Source: Myxococcales bacterium
GTDB lineage: Bacteria > Myxococcota_A > Polyangia > Polyangiales > Polyangiaceae
Direction: 5' to 3'
NCBI GenBank assembly: GCA_025351875.1
Contig: JANXVA010000530.1
Span: 1-48,284, forward strand
Length of the DNA: 48,284 nt
Part shown: piece after piece, positions 15,644 to 23,719 of the stretch
Layout of the letters: every line of letters begins with the position of its first letter
Position numbering within the stretch: position 1 is the stretch's first letter
Program-made: the position numbers and the translations under genes
Notes under the pieces: generated by a model
What the model was told of the DNA's origin: nothing
Databases searched by the model: none
Seen by the model: the letters and a program-made list of their open reading frames with translations, nothing else

Positions 15644-17149
15644 CTACTTCTTCGCGAGCGCCGCTGCGGTCGAGGGCGCCGACGCGGCGGTCTTCACCGG
15701 GAAGCCGTTGTACACGGCGCTGTACTCGCACGAGGGGCTCCACATGCCCCAGCCGATGCCGCCGTTCGCCTCTGCGCTCTTCGTCTGGTCGACGACGTAC
15801 TGCGTGCCGTAGATCGAGGTGCGCCACGCGAAGGCCTGGATCCACGCGCGAACCACCGTCGTGGACTTCACCTTCGCGAGCTGCGCGACGGCGCCCTTGA
15901 CGCCGATGCCCACGATTTCCGGGTGATCGCCGGGGTGCTCCCAGCCGTTGTAACCCTTGTCGTAGTGCGAGGGGTACACCATGGGCATGATCACCTCGGC
16001 CTCGGGCCCGACGACCGTGATGTCCTGACCGAGGCGGTCGATGTCGCTGCGCGCCCCCGTCGCCGTCACGCCGAAGAGGTCGAGTGAGAGGAGCACGCCT
16101 GCTGGCTTCGTCTCCGCGTGAACGCGCTTCACGAAGTCCCGGATGATCGCCGAGCGCTTGCTCGGGTCGGGAAGCTTCGCGAACCTCTCGGTGATGTGGA
16201 CGGGGAAGCGCACGTAGTCGAGGTTGATCTCGTCGGCGCCCGCCTCGACGCCCTCCTTCGCGATCTCGATGGCGTAGTCCTGCGCTTCCTCGTTCGTCGG
16301 GTCGAGCCAGTCGATGTGCACCGGCTGGCCACTCGTCGCGCCGATCAAGGAGAGGCGACCGTCCTTGAGCTTCTTGTCGGCCCACGGGTCGTGGAAGCAC
16401 GGAATGCGCAGCGAGACCCGGATACCGCGCCAGTGCGCGAAGCGGATCGCGCGCGCGAGGTTCGGGATCGACGGCTTCGCGGCCGCGCCGGTCTCGAGGG
16501 CGATCTTCGCCTTGGTCGGATACGTGACCGGGCCCTGGTAGTCCTTCGCGTCGAGGATGACGGCGTTGATCCCGCGCGCGGCCATCTTGTCGAGGCTCTC
16601 GACCCACTTCTGCGCGAGGAATGGCCCGGTCATGAAGAGCGCACGCAGCGCCTTGTCCTCGGGGAGACCGAGCTTCTCCTCGCGCGGGTCGCGCGGTGCG
16701 CGTGTGAGCACGGCAGGGATCTCGATCTTCGAGCCGGCGATGAGCGAGGGGTTCTTCTTCTCGATCGCGCGTGCGAGCTCGGACGGCGTGTAGATCTCGG
16801 TGAGGTCGAGGTACGCCGCCGCGATCGACGGGTACGTGTCGCCGGTCGCCACAGTGTGCGTCAGCTTGACGGCGTCGGCCGCATCGACGGCGCCGCCGGT
16901 CGGCACGTTCTTCTTCAGGTACGCGACGAGCTCCTCGCGCGTCGGTGCGCCGGCCGGCGTCTTGGCGGTGGGCGCTTCGGTCGTGGCCGTGCTCGGCGCG
17001 GGGGCGCTGGAGGGGGAGGCTTCGGGGGCGACGACCACCGAGGACGGCGGCGGTGGGAGTGCCTCGGCATCGCGGGCCTCCTGTGCCGCCGGCGGAGTAC
17101 GCGACGAGCACGAGACAACCGTGGCGAGCAGTGCGAGCCGCTTCAACAT
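15644..17149 (-). CDS. DUF4015-type glycosidase lipoprotein
   Basis: The 501-residue product starts with a lipobox leader (VVSC, Cys14) and an Ala/Pro/Ser linker, then a LysM-like segment (VATGDTYPSIAAAYLDL, ending GSKIEIPAVL), and a TIM-barrel domain from about residue 150. Barrel landmarks are GINAVILDAKDYQG, IRVSLRIPCFHDPW, INLDYVRFPVH, LLSLDLFGVTAT and EVIMPMVYPSHY, matching the putative glycoside hydrolases of DUF4015/COG1306. The LysM-like part suggests peptidoglycan or another glycan as target. The start at 17149 (not 17191) avoids overlap with the upstream SGNH gene; the two genes are four bases apart and likely co-transcribed. Confidence 0.85.
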   Translation of the reverse strand: MLKRLALLATVVSCSSRTPPAAQEARDAEALPPPPSSVVVAPEASPSSAPAPSTATTEAPTAKTPAGAPTREELVAYLKKNVPTGGAVDAADAVKLTHTVATGDTYPSIAAAYLDLTEIYTPSELARAIEKKNPSLIAGSKIEIPAVLTRAPRDPREEKLGLPEDKALRALFMTGPFLAQKWVESLDKMAARGINAVILDAKDYQGPVTYPTKAKIALETGAAAKPSIPNLARAIRFAHWRGIRVSLRIPCFHDPWADKKLKDGRLSLIGATSGQPVHIDWLDPTNEEAQDYAIEIAKEGVEAGADEINLDYVRFPVHITERFAKLPDPSKRSAIIRDFVKRVHAETKPAGVLLSLDLFGVTATGARSDIDRLGQDITVVGPEAEVIMPMVYPSHYDKGYNGWEHPGDHPEIVGIGVKGAVAQLAKVKSTTVVRAWIQAFAWRTSIYGTQYVVDQTKSAEANGGIGWGMWSPSCEYSAVYNGFPVKTAASAPSTAAALAKK

Positions 17150-17153
17150 CGAA

Positions 17154-18287
17154 TCACCATCCGAGTCGCTCTTTCGCGACGGCAACGACACGATCCGCCA
17201 TGAGCTTGTGGGTCTTCGTGCTCGGGTGGAACCCGCAGCCGTAGCCGTCGGAGGCCTTCTGCTCCGGCAGCTCGACGTACTCGAAGTTCGTCTCGCCGGA
17301 CGCTTTGATCTTGGCGATCGCCGAGCCCATGTACCGGCGCGCGAGCGTGAGGTTCTGCTTGCCCACGGGGTACGCGTTGCTCAGCATCGGCCCGAGCAGG
17401 CAGACGATGAGCGCCTTCGGGTAGGCCTTCCGGATGCGATCGAAGAGGTTGGTGTAGATGCGGACGTAGCGGGTCTCGCCCGGATCGTACGTCGCGAAGT
17501 TGTTCGTCCCGACGTTCATGACCACGAGCTGCGGCGTCCACGCCTTGAAGTCCCAGACGCTATCGGGTCGCTCGGGGAGGGTGCGCTCGTAGTAGTCGGT
17601 CATCTCGCCGATGGTCTTGCCCGACCAGGCGATGGTGACGTGCTCGGCCTTGAGCTCGCGCGCGGCGATCGCGCCGTACGCGGTGTACTGGTTCTGGTCG
17701 GCCGGGTTGAACGTACACACCGCGCCGGGGCCCTCGTTGCCGAAGCCGGCCGTGATCGAATCGCCGATGAGCTCCATGCGCCGCTCCGCGGCAGGCGGCG
17801 CCGGCAGCATCGTGCCCTGCGGATCGAAGCCGAGGAAGGTGACCTCTCCGAGCTTCGCCTCGGTGCGCTTGTAGATCGCAACTTCGTGGACGGCGTCCGG
17901 GAGGCCCTCGGCGAGCGTGTAGCTCTCCTTCTTGGGGTCGATGCGGAGGTCAGCCTTGACCGGCTCGCCGTCGACGAGCACCTCGACGTGGTTCTTGCCG
18001 CCCTCGTCCTTCAGGCGTGCGCTCACGCCCGTGCCCTTGAAGCGGCCGACGACCATGCTCCCCGACCACGCGAAGCGGATCGCCGCGGGGTCGGTCGTGT
18101 CGAAGCGCCCCACGAGCTTCACTGTCGACGCCGGCGCCCCGAGCTCCTTCACCGCGGCGGAGGAGGCAATGACGGAGGTAGGCGCCGGCGCGCTCGGCGA
18201 CTCCTGACGCGTGCAGGCCGCTGAGAGTGGCGGGAGCGCCGTCAGCGAGAGGCCGATGACGAGCGCGCGGCGCACGACCGATGTCAC
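17154..18287 (-). CDS. SGNH esterase lipoprotein, CE2-like
   Basis: The 377-residue protein has a lipobox (LSAAC), an N-terminal beta-sandwich (residues 50-155), and an SGNH hydrolase domain with nucleophile Ser177 in LIGDSITAGFGN, the oxyanion Asn in NVGTNNF and a catalytic His354 in CGFHPSTKTH. A jelly-roll domain before the SGNH domain is the layout of carbohydrate esterase family 2 deacetylases. It likely removes acetyl groups from a cell-wall or external polysaccharide, in step with the glycosidase gene just downstream. The start codon is GTG with TACGAT six bases upstream. Confidence 0.87.
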   Translation of the reverse strand: MTSVVRRALVIGLSLTALPPLSAACTRQESPSAPAPTSVIASSAAVKELGAPASTVKLVGRFDTTDPAAIRFAWSGSMVVGRFKGTGVSARLKDEGGKNHVEVLVDGEPVKADLRIDPKKESYTLAEGLPDAVHEVAIYKRTEAKLGEVTFLGFDPQGTMLPAPPAAERRMELIGDSITAGFGNEGPGAVCTFNPADQNQYTAYGAIAARELKAEHVTIAWSGKTIGEMTDYYERTLPERPDSVWDFKAWTPQLVVMNVGTNNFATYDPGETRYVRIYTNLFDRIRKAYPKALIVCLLGPMLSNAYPVGKQNLTLARRYMGSAIAKIKASGETNFEYVELPEQKASDGYGCGFHPSTKTHKLMADRVVAVAKERLGW

Positions 18288-18293
18288 GCCAGG

Positions 18294-18299
18294 ATCGTA
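18294..18299 (-). promoter_or_regulatory. -10 TACGAT, six bases before GTG
   Basis: TACGAT on the minus strand ends six bases from the GTG start of the CE2-like esterase gene. This fits leaderless transcription of the esterase-glycosidase pair. No TTGACA-like -35 is seen. Confidence 0.5.
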
Positions 18300-18334
18300 G
18301 CTGGCGCCCTCACCCGGAGTGAAATCACGCGGTA

Positions 18335-18360
18335 AGAATCCCGCGTTCTCGCGGGATTCT
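18335..18360 (-). terminator. Strong 11-bp hairpin after entericidin gene
   Basis: An 11-bp perfect stem (AGAATCCCGCG and its complement) closes a 4-base TTCT loop, starting five bases past the stop of the entericidin-like gene. It probably ends that transcript and separates it from the esterase operon. The T tract after it is short. Confidence 0.6.
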
Positions 18361-18365
18361 CGCGG

Positions 18366-18539
18366 TCACTTCTTCTCGCCGGCGCCCTCGATCTTCTCTC
18401 CAGCCTTCTCGACGCCTTGGCCCGTCTTCTGGACGGCGCGCTTGGTGTCCGCCTTCGCGCCGTCGTAGGTGTGGCGGCAACCGCCGACCACGAGGGCGCT
18501 GACCATGACGAGGGCGACCATGCCGATGGGGGTCTTCAT
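18366..18539 (-). CDS. Entericidin-like small lipoprotein
   Basis: A 57-residue peptide has a signal sequence ending in lipobox VVGGC (Cys21), then a short mature part rich in Lys, Gly and Ala (for example KTGQGVEKAGEKIEGAG), the pattern of the entericidin EcnA/EcnB family. Those lipoproteins are linked to envelope stress or programmed lysis in enterobacteria; the role here is unknown. Longer in-frame readings upstream add only low-quality sequence antisense to another gene, so I start at 18539. Confidence 0.7.
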   Translation of the reverse strand: MKTPIGMVALVMVSALVVGGCRHTYDGAKADTKRAVQKTGQGVEKAGEKIEGAGEKK

Positions 18540-18638
18540 GTCAGGTCGGGCAAGCGCGAACCGTGCCAGGTGGGCCACCACGACGGCATGGGCATTGCTG
18601 AGCCGCGACGACACGAAACCCTCTTCAAGGAGAACTTC

Positions 18639-19130
18639 ATGACCCGCTCCACGATTTTTGCTTCTGCCGCGATGGCTCTCACGCTCACGTTCGGCGCAGG
18701 CTGCGACAAGGCCGCCGACGAGCAGCAGAAGGCCAATGCGGCCCAAATGGAGGCCGACAAGAAGATTGCCGAGGCGAACAAGGAGGCCGTCACGAAGACG
18801 ACCGGAGCCCAGGTCGAGGCCGACAAGAAGATCGCAGCCGCAGAGGCCGACTTCGGCAAGCGACGTGAGGACTATCGTCACAAGATGCAGTCCGATCTCG
18901 TCGACCTCGACAAGAAGATCGACGTGCTGGACGCGAAGGCGAAGGCGGCGACGGGCAAGGCCAAGGCCGATCTCGACGCGAAGCTCGCTCCCCTCCACGC
19001 GCGGCGTGCCGCCTTCGGGACGAGCTTCGCGAACATCTCGACGATCACCGCGCCCGTCTGGGACGACACGAAGGTCCGCCTCGACAAGGAGTGGACCGAC
19101 CTGAAGACGATGGTCGACAAGGCAGAGTGA
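18639..19130 (+). CDS. Coiled-coil lipoprotein
   Basis: The 163-residue product has a lipobox (LTFGAGC, Cys21) and a mature part that is almost wholly alpha-helical and charged, with heptad-like Lys/Glu/Ala runs such as EADKKIAEANKEA and VDLDKKIDVLDAKAKA, probably a coiled coil. Asp follows the lipidated Cys. A strong AAGGAG lies six bases upstream of the ATG, so translation is leader-dependent. A cell-wall or periplasm-spanning spacer role similar to Lpp is possible but unproven. Confidence 0.8.
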   Translation: MTRSTIFASAAMALTLTFGAGCDKAADEQQKANAAQMEADKKIAEANKEAVTKTTGAQVEADKKIAAAEADFGKRREDYRHKMQSDLVDLDKKIDVLDAKAKAATGKAKADLDAKLAPLHARRAAFGTSFANISTITAPVWDDTKVRLDKEWTDLKTMVDKAE

Positions 19131-19614
19131 CCTTCAGGCGCTGTGCGCCCGGACGAGGTCGGCCAGAACGTCCTTCGAGGGTCGCGCAGCGCGCATCGGG
19201 CGCGCTTCTCCGAGAAATGGCCAGACCAGGTGCGTGGCGGAGCCGAACGGACGACGCTCAGGAGGCCGAAGCCCATGGCGATCACGAGCAGGACCATGCC
19301 GGCTCGTGACGACGGGATGACCGCGACGGCCGCGATCGCGATTCCCCCCGCGAGAGCGGTTCCGAGGCGATCGCAGCCGACGTCGATCATGGTCTTGCCC
19401 ACTCGGCGAGCGACGCGAGCCCACTCGCGGCGAAGGCGAGCGGCGCTACCTTCGCGGGCGTGTGACCCCGTGTGCACCAGGCACGCCGGCCCGAAACACG
19501 GGTGAACTGTGGCGTCCCGTCACTGCGAATGCGCAAGAGCGCACAGTCGCGCAAAGACGACAGGTGGCGCTGTGCGTCGTTCGGCCGCACGAAAACTCGA
19601 CTACGTTCCCTCCG
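19131..19614. other. Gap with possible decayed membrane-protein ORF
   Basis: This 484-base stretch has no gene I trust. On the minus strand from 19390 to about 19240 a frame with strong third-position GC encodes two hydrophobic segments (TALAGGIAIAAVAVIP and MVLLVIAMGFGLLSVV), but the frame then runs antisense into the coiled-coil gene without a sensible end. It may be a small two-helix membrane protein or a remnant. The right end (19602-19614) holds the promoter of the next gene. Confidence 0.3.
19602..19607 (+). promoter_or_regulatory. -10 TACGTT, seven bases before ATG
   Basis: TACGTT ends seven bases before the ATG of the SUKH-domain gene. It supports the start at 19615 rather than an in-frame start further upstream. 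Confidence 0.4.
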
Positions 19615-20421
19615 ATGGCCCCCTCTGCCTGGCTGCGCGTCGATGAGTGGCTCGCGAAGCATGCCCGGAACGTCCTCGCGCTCTTGCGGGCGCCGCTCGA
19701 CGACGAGGGGCTCACGAAGCTCTCGGCCGCGGTGGGGCAGCCGCTGCCGCCGTCGCTCGTCGAAGCCTACTGCGCGCATGACGGTGCCGCCGGCGAGCAC
19801 CCCACCATCCTGGGCGCCGTGCGCGTGCCCCGAGACGCGCTCTGGGTGCGCCACATGTCGTGGCTGTCCTCCGAGCGCGCCGTCGGGAGCATGCGGTACA
19901 TGCGCGAGGTCTCGGAGACGTGGCCCCCGGCCTTGTTGCCGATCGCGGACGACGACGCGGGCAACCTGATCGTCATCGCGCTCGACACCGGTCTGGTCTC
20001 GGCGTGGGATCACGAGGACGGGAGCACCACCCGGCTCGCCGACGACCTCGCGACGTGGATCACTCAGCTCGCCGACGACATGGACGCCAGGCTCGTGGTC
20101 GCCGGCAGCGTGGAGGAAGGTCACGACGACGCGCTCGAGCTGCTCGATGCTCCTCCGGGGCCCGCCGCGCCGCCTCCGGTCATCCTTCCCGACCGAGCCG
20201 CGCGTGTGTTCGTCGAGGTGCTGCTCGAGAAAAAGTACGCGGTCCTCGAGAAGGGGGCGGACATCGAGCCGCTCGTCGCTCAGCTCACGATTGCGCTCTC
20301 CGGCAATGGCTCGGCGAGCCGCAAGCGCGCGGTGATCGCGCTGCTCGAGCAGAGCGAGGCGATCGAGGAAATTTTCGTCGACGACGAAAAGCTCGAGGGG
20401 CTCGTCGAAGAGATCCGGTGA
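19615..20421 (+). CDS. SUKH (SMI1/KNR4) domain protein
   Basis: This 268-residue cytosolic protein has an N-terminal SUKH-like domain of about 140 residues: helix AWLRVDEWLAKHA, LTKLSAAVGQPLPPSLVEAYCAHDG, a middle WPPALLPIADDDAGNLIVI strand pair and a closing DDLATWITQLADDMD helix. SUKH proteins are often immunity proteins against polymorphic toxins, but also act as general adaptors. No toxin gene is next to it. Residues 150-268 form a second acidic helical domain that ends in an Asp/Glu-rich tail. It is convergent with the phosphatase gene. Confidence 0.8.
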   Translation: MAPSAWLRVDEWLAKHARNVLALLRAPLDDEGLTKLSAAVGQPLPPSLVEAYCAHDGAAGEHPTILGAVRVPRDALWVRHMSWLSSERAVGSMRYMREVSETWPPALLPIADDDAGNLIVIALDTGLVSAWDHEDGSTTRLADDLATWITQLADDMDARLVVAGSVEEGHDDALELLDAPPGPAAPPPVILPDRAARVFVEVLLEKKYAVLEKGADIEPLVAQLTIALSGNGSASRKRAVIALLEQSEAIEEIFVDDEKLEGLVEEIR

Positions 20422-20446
20422 GCTCGCGCGGGGGACCGTGTGCGGC

Positions 20447-21712
20447 TCACGGCGCGTCCGCGTCGTGGTCGTGATCGGCGTCGGCGTCGCCCTCGCCGAC
20501 CGCGTATGCGCGCAAGGTGCTCAGCATCTCCGCGACGCTCTCGTTCACGCCCTGCGGCGGCAAGAGCCCGCCGACGAGAGCCATGACCGCTGTGATGTTG
20601 TCCTTGCCTCCGCGCTCGTTCGCCATCGCGACGAGCTTCGAGCAAGCCGCATGGACCGATTCGTGGGACCTGAGCACGTCGCAGATCTCCACCTCGGTCA
20701 CGAAGGAGCTGAGCCCGTCCGAGCAGACGAGGATGCGGTCGCCGCCGCGCAGCGGGAGGCGCCGCTGGGCGACGATGAGCTCCGGCGCCTTACCGAGCGC
20801 TTGAAGCACGACGTTCTTCGCCAACGAGCCCTTGATCGTCTCGGGCGTCATCAACCCCTGATCGAGGAGCAGCTGCACGTAGGTCTGATCCTTCGTGATC
20901 TGGGTGAGGGCGCCGCCGCGTAGCACGTAGGCGCGCGAGTCGCCGACCTCTGCCGTGTAGGCCTCGCCATCTCGGATGAGCACCGCTATCACGGTCGTGC
21001 CCATCCCCTTCTTCCCGGGCTCGTCCGCCGCGGCGACGACCAGCTCGTTGGCGTGATCGACGGCGGCGCGCAGGGCGGTGGCAGCGTCGGGCTCCTTCGA
21101 GCTCGAGAGATGGCTGCTGATGACCTCGACAGCGAGCGCGCTCGCGACCTCACCCGCGTTCTCGCCGCCCATGCCGTCGCAGACGAGGAGCAGCAATCCG
21201 CGAGGTCCCACGTCGACGTCCGCCTGCGCCGACGTATCGACGACATCGGTCGTCGTCAAGTCCACGACGCGAAAGGCGTCCTCGTTGTTCGTGCGAACCA
21301 CACCGACATCAGTCACTCCGCTGACGGCGATCGTATGGGCGTGGAAAGCGGGCGCGGCTGCGCGTACGGCGACGGACACGCGCGCGGATGAAGGTGCGCC
21401 AGGCGCGCGCGAAGGGGCGGACGTCGGTGGCCGCCGCGAGGGAGGGGCCGGCGGCACGCGCGACTGCGGCGGCGGCGGCACGCGCGACTGCGGCGGCGGC
21501 GGCGCGGCGGCCGCGAGCGGTGGATCGGTCTCGACCGTACCTTCGGCGACGAGTCGCTGGAGGATCGCGAGGACGCGCTCCTCCGGAAGACCGCACATGT
21601 CGACGAGGTCGTGGAACGACAACGGAGCGGAGACGCGCGACAGGACGAAGCCTTCCTCTGCGGAGAGCTTCACTCCGCGCATGTCGAATGGCTTCATCCG
21701 GATGGTCGTCAT
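20447..21712 (-). CDS. PP2C-family Ser/Thr phosphatase
   Basis: The 421-residue protein begins with a winged-helix-like segment (residues 5-65, ending VAEGTVETD), then a proline-rich linker with PPPPQSR repeats, and a PP2C domain: RTNNEDAF, LLVCDGMGG, TTVIAVLI, AEVGDSRAYV, CSDGLSSF and GGKDNITAV, which keep the Asp residues that hold the two metals. The tail is Asp/His/Ala-rich and may bind metal. The likely role is to oppose Hanks kinases like those at 2.1-4.5 and 43.6-45.4 kb. I chose 21712 over 21766, since the longer form adds an Arg-rich, unrelated start. Confidence 0.9.
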   Translation of the reverse strand: MTTIRMKPFDMRGVKLSAEEGFVLSRVSAPLSFHDLVDMCGLPEERVLAILQRLVAEGTVETDPPLAAAAPPPPQSRVPPPPQSRVPPAPPSRRPPTSAPSRAPGAPSSARVSVAVRAAAPAFHAHTIAVSGVTDVGVVRTNNEDAFRVVDLTTTDVVDTSAQADVDVGPRGLLLLVCDGMGGENAGEVASALAVEVISSHLSSSKEPDAATALRAAVDHANELVVAAADEPGKKGMGTTVIAVLIRDGEAYTAEVGDSRAYVLRGGALTQITKDQTYVQLLLDQGLMTPETIKGSLAKNVVLQALGKAPELIVAQRRLPLRGGDRILVCSDGLSSFVTEVEICDVLRSHESVHAACSKLVAMANERGGKDNITAVMALVGGLLPPQGVNESVAEMLSTLRAYAVGEGDADADHDHDADAP

Positions 21713-21812
21713 CCCGTGGCTCCGTCTCCGCGCGAACTCGCCCTCCGTAGTACCTCGGCACGCCACCGGTCAGGCAACCAAGTGCGGCTGTTTCTTACGA
21801 ATCCGCGAGTTT

Positions 21813-23621
21813 TCACGGGTTTTTTGCGGCAATGGTCGCCGAACCGGCGCGCGGGGCGACGACCACGATCGAGGTGTGGGTGACGGCGTCGTAGGTCGTC
21901 GTGAGCCCGTCGCCCTGGACCTCGGCCGGGGCGATGTCCGCGCGGACGCGGAGGATCACGGGCGTCGTGACCGCCGAGAGCTTGACCGACCAGCCCGTCG
22001 CGAGAGCGGCGAGCTCGACGGTGACCCGCTTGCCGTCGGCCTCGAGCACCTCGAAGGACGTCGGCGTCGTGCTCGGCCACGCGAGGATGGTGCGTGCACC
22101 CTTCGACTCCGGCGTGCCGAGCCCGAGGAGCGCGTCGTCGATGTCGACCGGGACGATCGCTCCCTCGCGCACCCAGAGCGGGAGCCGCTGGCGATCGGTC
22201 GCGAAGTCAGCGGTCACCGTCGTGCCGCCCTCCGCGGTCGCGGTCGTCCACCAGTCGTACCAGCGCGCACCCCCGGGCAGCGCGACCGTCCGCTTGCCGG
22301 TCGCGTCGAGGAGCGGCGCGACGAGGAACGCATCGCCGAGCTGCCAGCGGTAGTCGTTCGTCCACGTCGGAAGATCGCCGACTGGCTTCATGATCGACGT
22401 CCCGGCCGCGTAGGCCCGCTCTGCGAGCGACGCGAAGAACGGGACGAGGGCGTGGTGGAGCGTCGCCCAGTACTTGTAGACTACAACCGTCTCGTCGGCG
22501 TGGTCAGGGACCGCCCAGGGCGCGAGGTTGCCTCGCCCGTGAAGCTGCATGAGCGGCGTGAGGGCGGAGACCGCCGTCCAGCGCGCGAAGTTGAGTGAGT
22601 CGAAGGGGATCTGCGGGCCGAGGAGGTTCTGATCGTCGCGATCGAGGTAGCCACCGAGGTCCGACCCGAGCGCGACGTAGCCCGCCTGCGCAGACCGGAA
22701 CATGTGGTCGAGCGCGTCGGCGAGGCCGATCCAGTCGCGCCGGTTGTCTCCCATCCAGGCGATCGGCGCGTGCTCCTTCTTCGCGAAGAAGCGGCCCTCG
22801 AACTCGTACGACTTGTCGTAGGCGCGGACCATCGTGAGAAAGTCGGGGCCGCGTACCGAGCGCCCATACGCGAGGAAGTCCTCGTAGTAGCGCTCCGAGT
22901 ACGCCTGATGAGCCTTCGGGCCCTCCTTCGTGGCGATCGGGTCGACCTTCACGTAGTTCTCGGCGAAATCGAGCTTCCAGCCGTCGATGCCGACCTTGAG
23001 CAGCGGATCCTGCTGGCGGTGCCACCAGGCGCGCGCGCTGGGGTTGAAGAAGTCGACGGCGGCGCCGCGGCCCTTCCACCAGTTGAACGTGTCGCCGTTC
23101 TCGACGAAGTAGTTGCAGCGCTGCCCCTCCTCGAGGTTGGGCGCGGCGCCGGCGTAGATGTCGCCGCCGCCGTTCTCGAAGTCGAACGACTGCTCGTTCA
23201 CGAGCGGCGTGACCCAGAGCACGACGCGCACGCTCCGCGAGTGCATGTCGTTCACGAGCGAGGCGAAGTCGCCGTAGCGCGAGGGGTTCGGGACGAACGT
23301 GTTGTATTGCGTCTCCCAGGGGCTATCGAGCACGACGGTGCCGACAGGTATGCCGCGCTCGCGGAAGCCGTCGACGTAGGCGTAGGTGTCGGCGCGGTCG
23401 GAGATGTCCTTGCTGATCCACGGCTCGTAGGCCCATCGCGGCGTGTGCCCCGGGCCGGGCGCCGTGAGCGCGCTCTCGGGGTCGAGGTCGGTGCGCAGGC
23501 AGCCCTCGGCGCCGCCGTCTGCACCGGGCGCCGGCGGGGTGTTGTCGCCGTTCTCCCCGCACGCGTAGAAGCCCACGGTGAGCAGGGCGAGGCCGAGCGG
23601 GAGAATGCGCGCGCGTTTCAA
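21813..23621 (-). CDS. GH31-family glycosidase, short form
   Basis: In this 602-residue lipoprotein (lipobox FYAC) a GH31 (beta/alpha)8 barrel starts near residue 65. It has the nucleophile Asp218 in GWKLDFAEN and the acid/base Asp292 in WMGDNRRDW, plus a DFFNP strand and HGRGNLAPW. The C-terminal part (from about 440) is the beta-sandwich. The usual N-terminal beta-sandwich of GH31 (about 200 residues) is missing. Substrate might be an alpha-glucoside, xyloside or sulfoquinovoside; motifs do not decide. TTG at 23621 is the preferred start, with TAGTCT eight bases upstream. The gene is divergent from the lipoprotein at 23720. Confidence 0.88.
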   Translation of the reverse strand: MKRARILPLGLALLTVGFYACGENGDNTPPAPGADGGAEGCLRTDLDPESALTAPGPGHTPRWAYEPWISKDISDRADTYAYVDGFRERGIPVGTVVLDSPWETQYNTFVPNPSRYGDFASLVNDMHSRSVRVVLWVTPLVNEQSFDFENGGGDIYAGAAPNLEEGQRCNYFVENGDTFNWWKGRGAAVDFFNPSARAWWHRQQDPLLKVGIDGWKLDFAENYVKVDPIATKEGPKAHQAYSERYYEDFLAYGRSVRGPDFLTMVRAYDKSYEFEGRFFAKKEHAPIAWMGDNRRDWIGLADALDHMFRSAQAGYVALGSDLGGYLDRDDQNLLGPQIPFDSLNFARWTAVSALTPLMQLHGRGNLAPWAVPDHADETVVVYKYWATLHHALVPFFASLAERAYAAGTSIMKPVGDLPTWTNDYRWQLGDAFLVAPLLDATGKRTVALPGGARWYDWWTTATAEGGTTVTADFATDRQRLPLWVREGAIVPVDIDDALLGLGTPESKGARTILAWPSTTPTSFEVLEADGKRVTVELAALATGWSVKLSAVTTPVILRVRADIAPAEVQGDGLTTTYDAVTHTSIVVVAPRAGSATIAAKNP

Positions 23622-23629
23622 CGCCCGAG

Positions 23630-23635
23630 AGACTA
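23630..23635 (-). promoter_or_regulatory. -10 TAGTCT, eight bases before TTG
   Basis: TAGTCT on the minus strand ends eight bases from the TTG start of the GH31 gene. It supports that start over upstream GTG alternatives. Confidence 0.35.
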
Positions 23636-23664
23636 GCGCAGGCCGGGGCCCCCGTGACGGCGCG

Positions 23665-23684
23665 GTGTAAGCGACGTGTAAGCG
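23665..23684. promoter_or_regulatory. Tandem GTGTAAGCG repeats, possible operator
   Basis: Two identical copies of GTGTAAGCG (23665-23673 and 23676-23684) are spaced 11 bp apart, one helical turn, in the divergent gap between the GH31 gene and the lipoprotein gene. Tandem half-sites at this spacing are typical of OmpR/PhoB-type response regulators. The binding protein is unknown. Confidence 0.35.
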
Positions 23685-23719
23685 GCGCGTCGCCGGGGGG
23701 CGGAGCACAGTCCCGGCCG

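Noticed and set aside
13248..15812. An 854-codon rightward open frame
   Set aside because: It crosses the caspase-like, HIT and lipoprotein genes and has shadow composition (Arg, Ala, Asp, Val) with no recognisable motif.
19240..19390. Confident call of a small membrane protein
   Set aside because: Hydrophobic segments and GC bias are present, but there is no sensible end or start and the frame runs into an antisense gene; kept only as a possible remnant.
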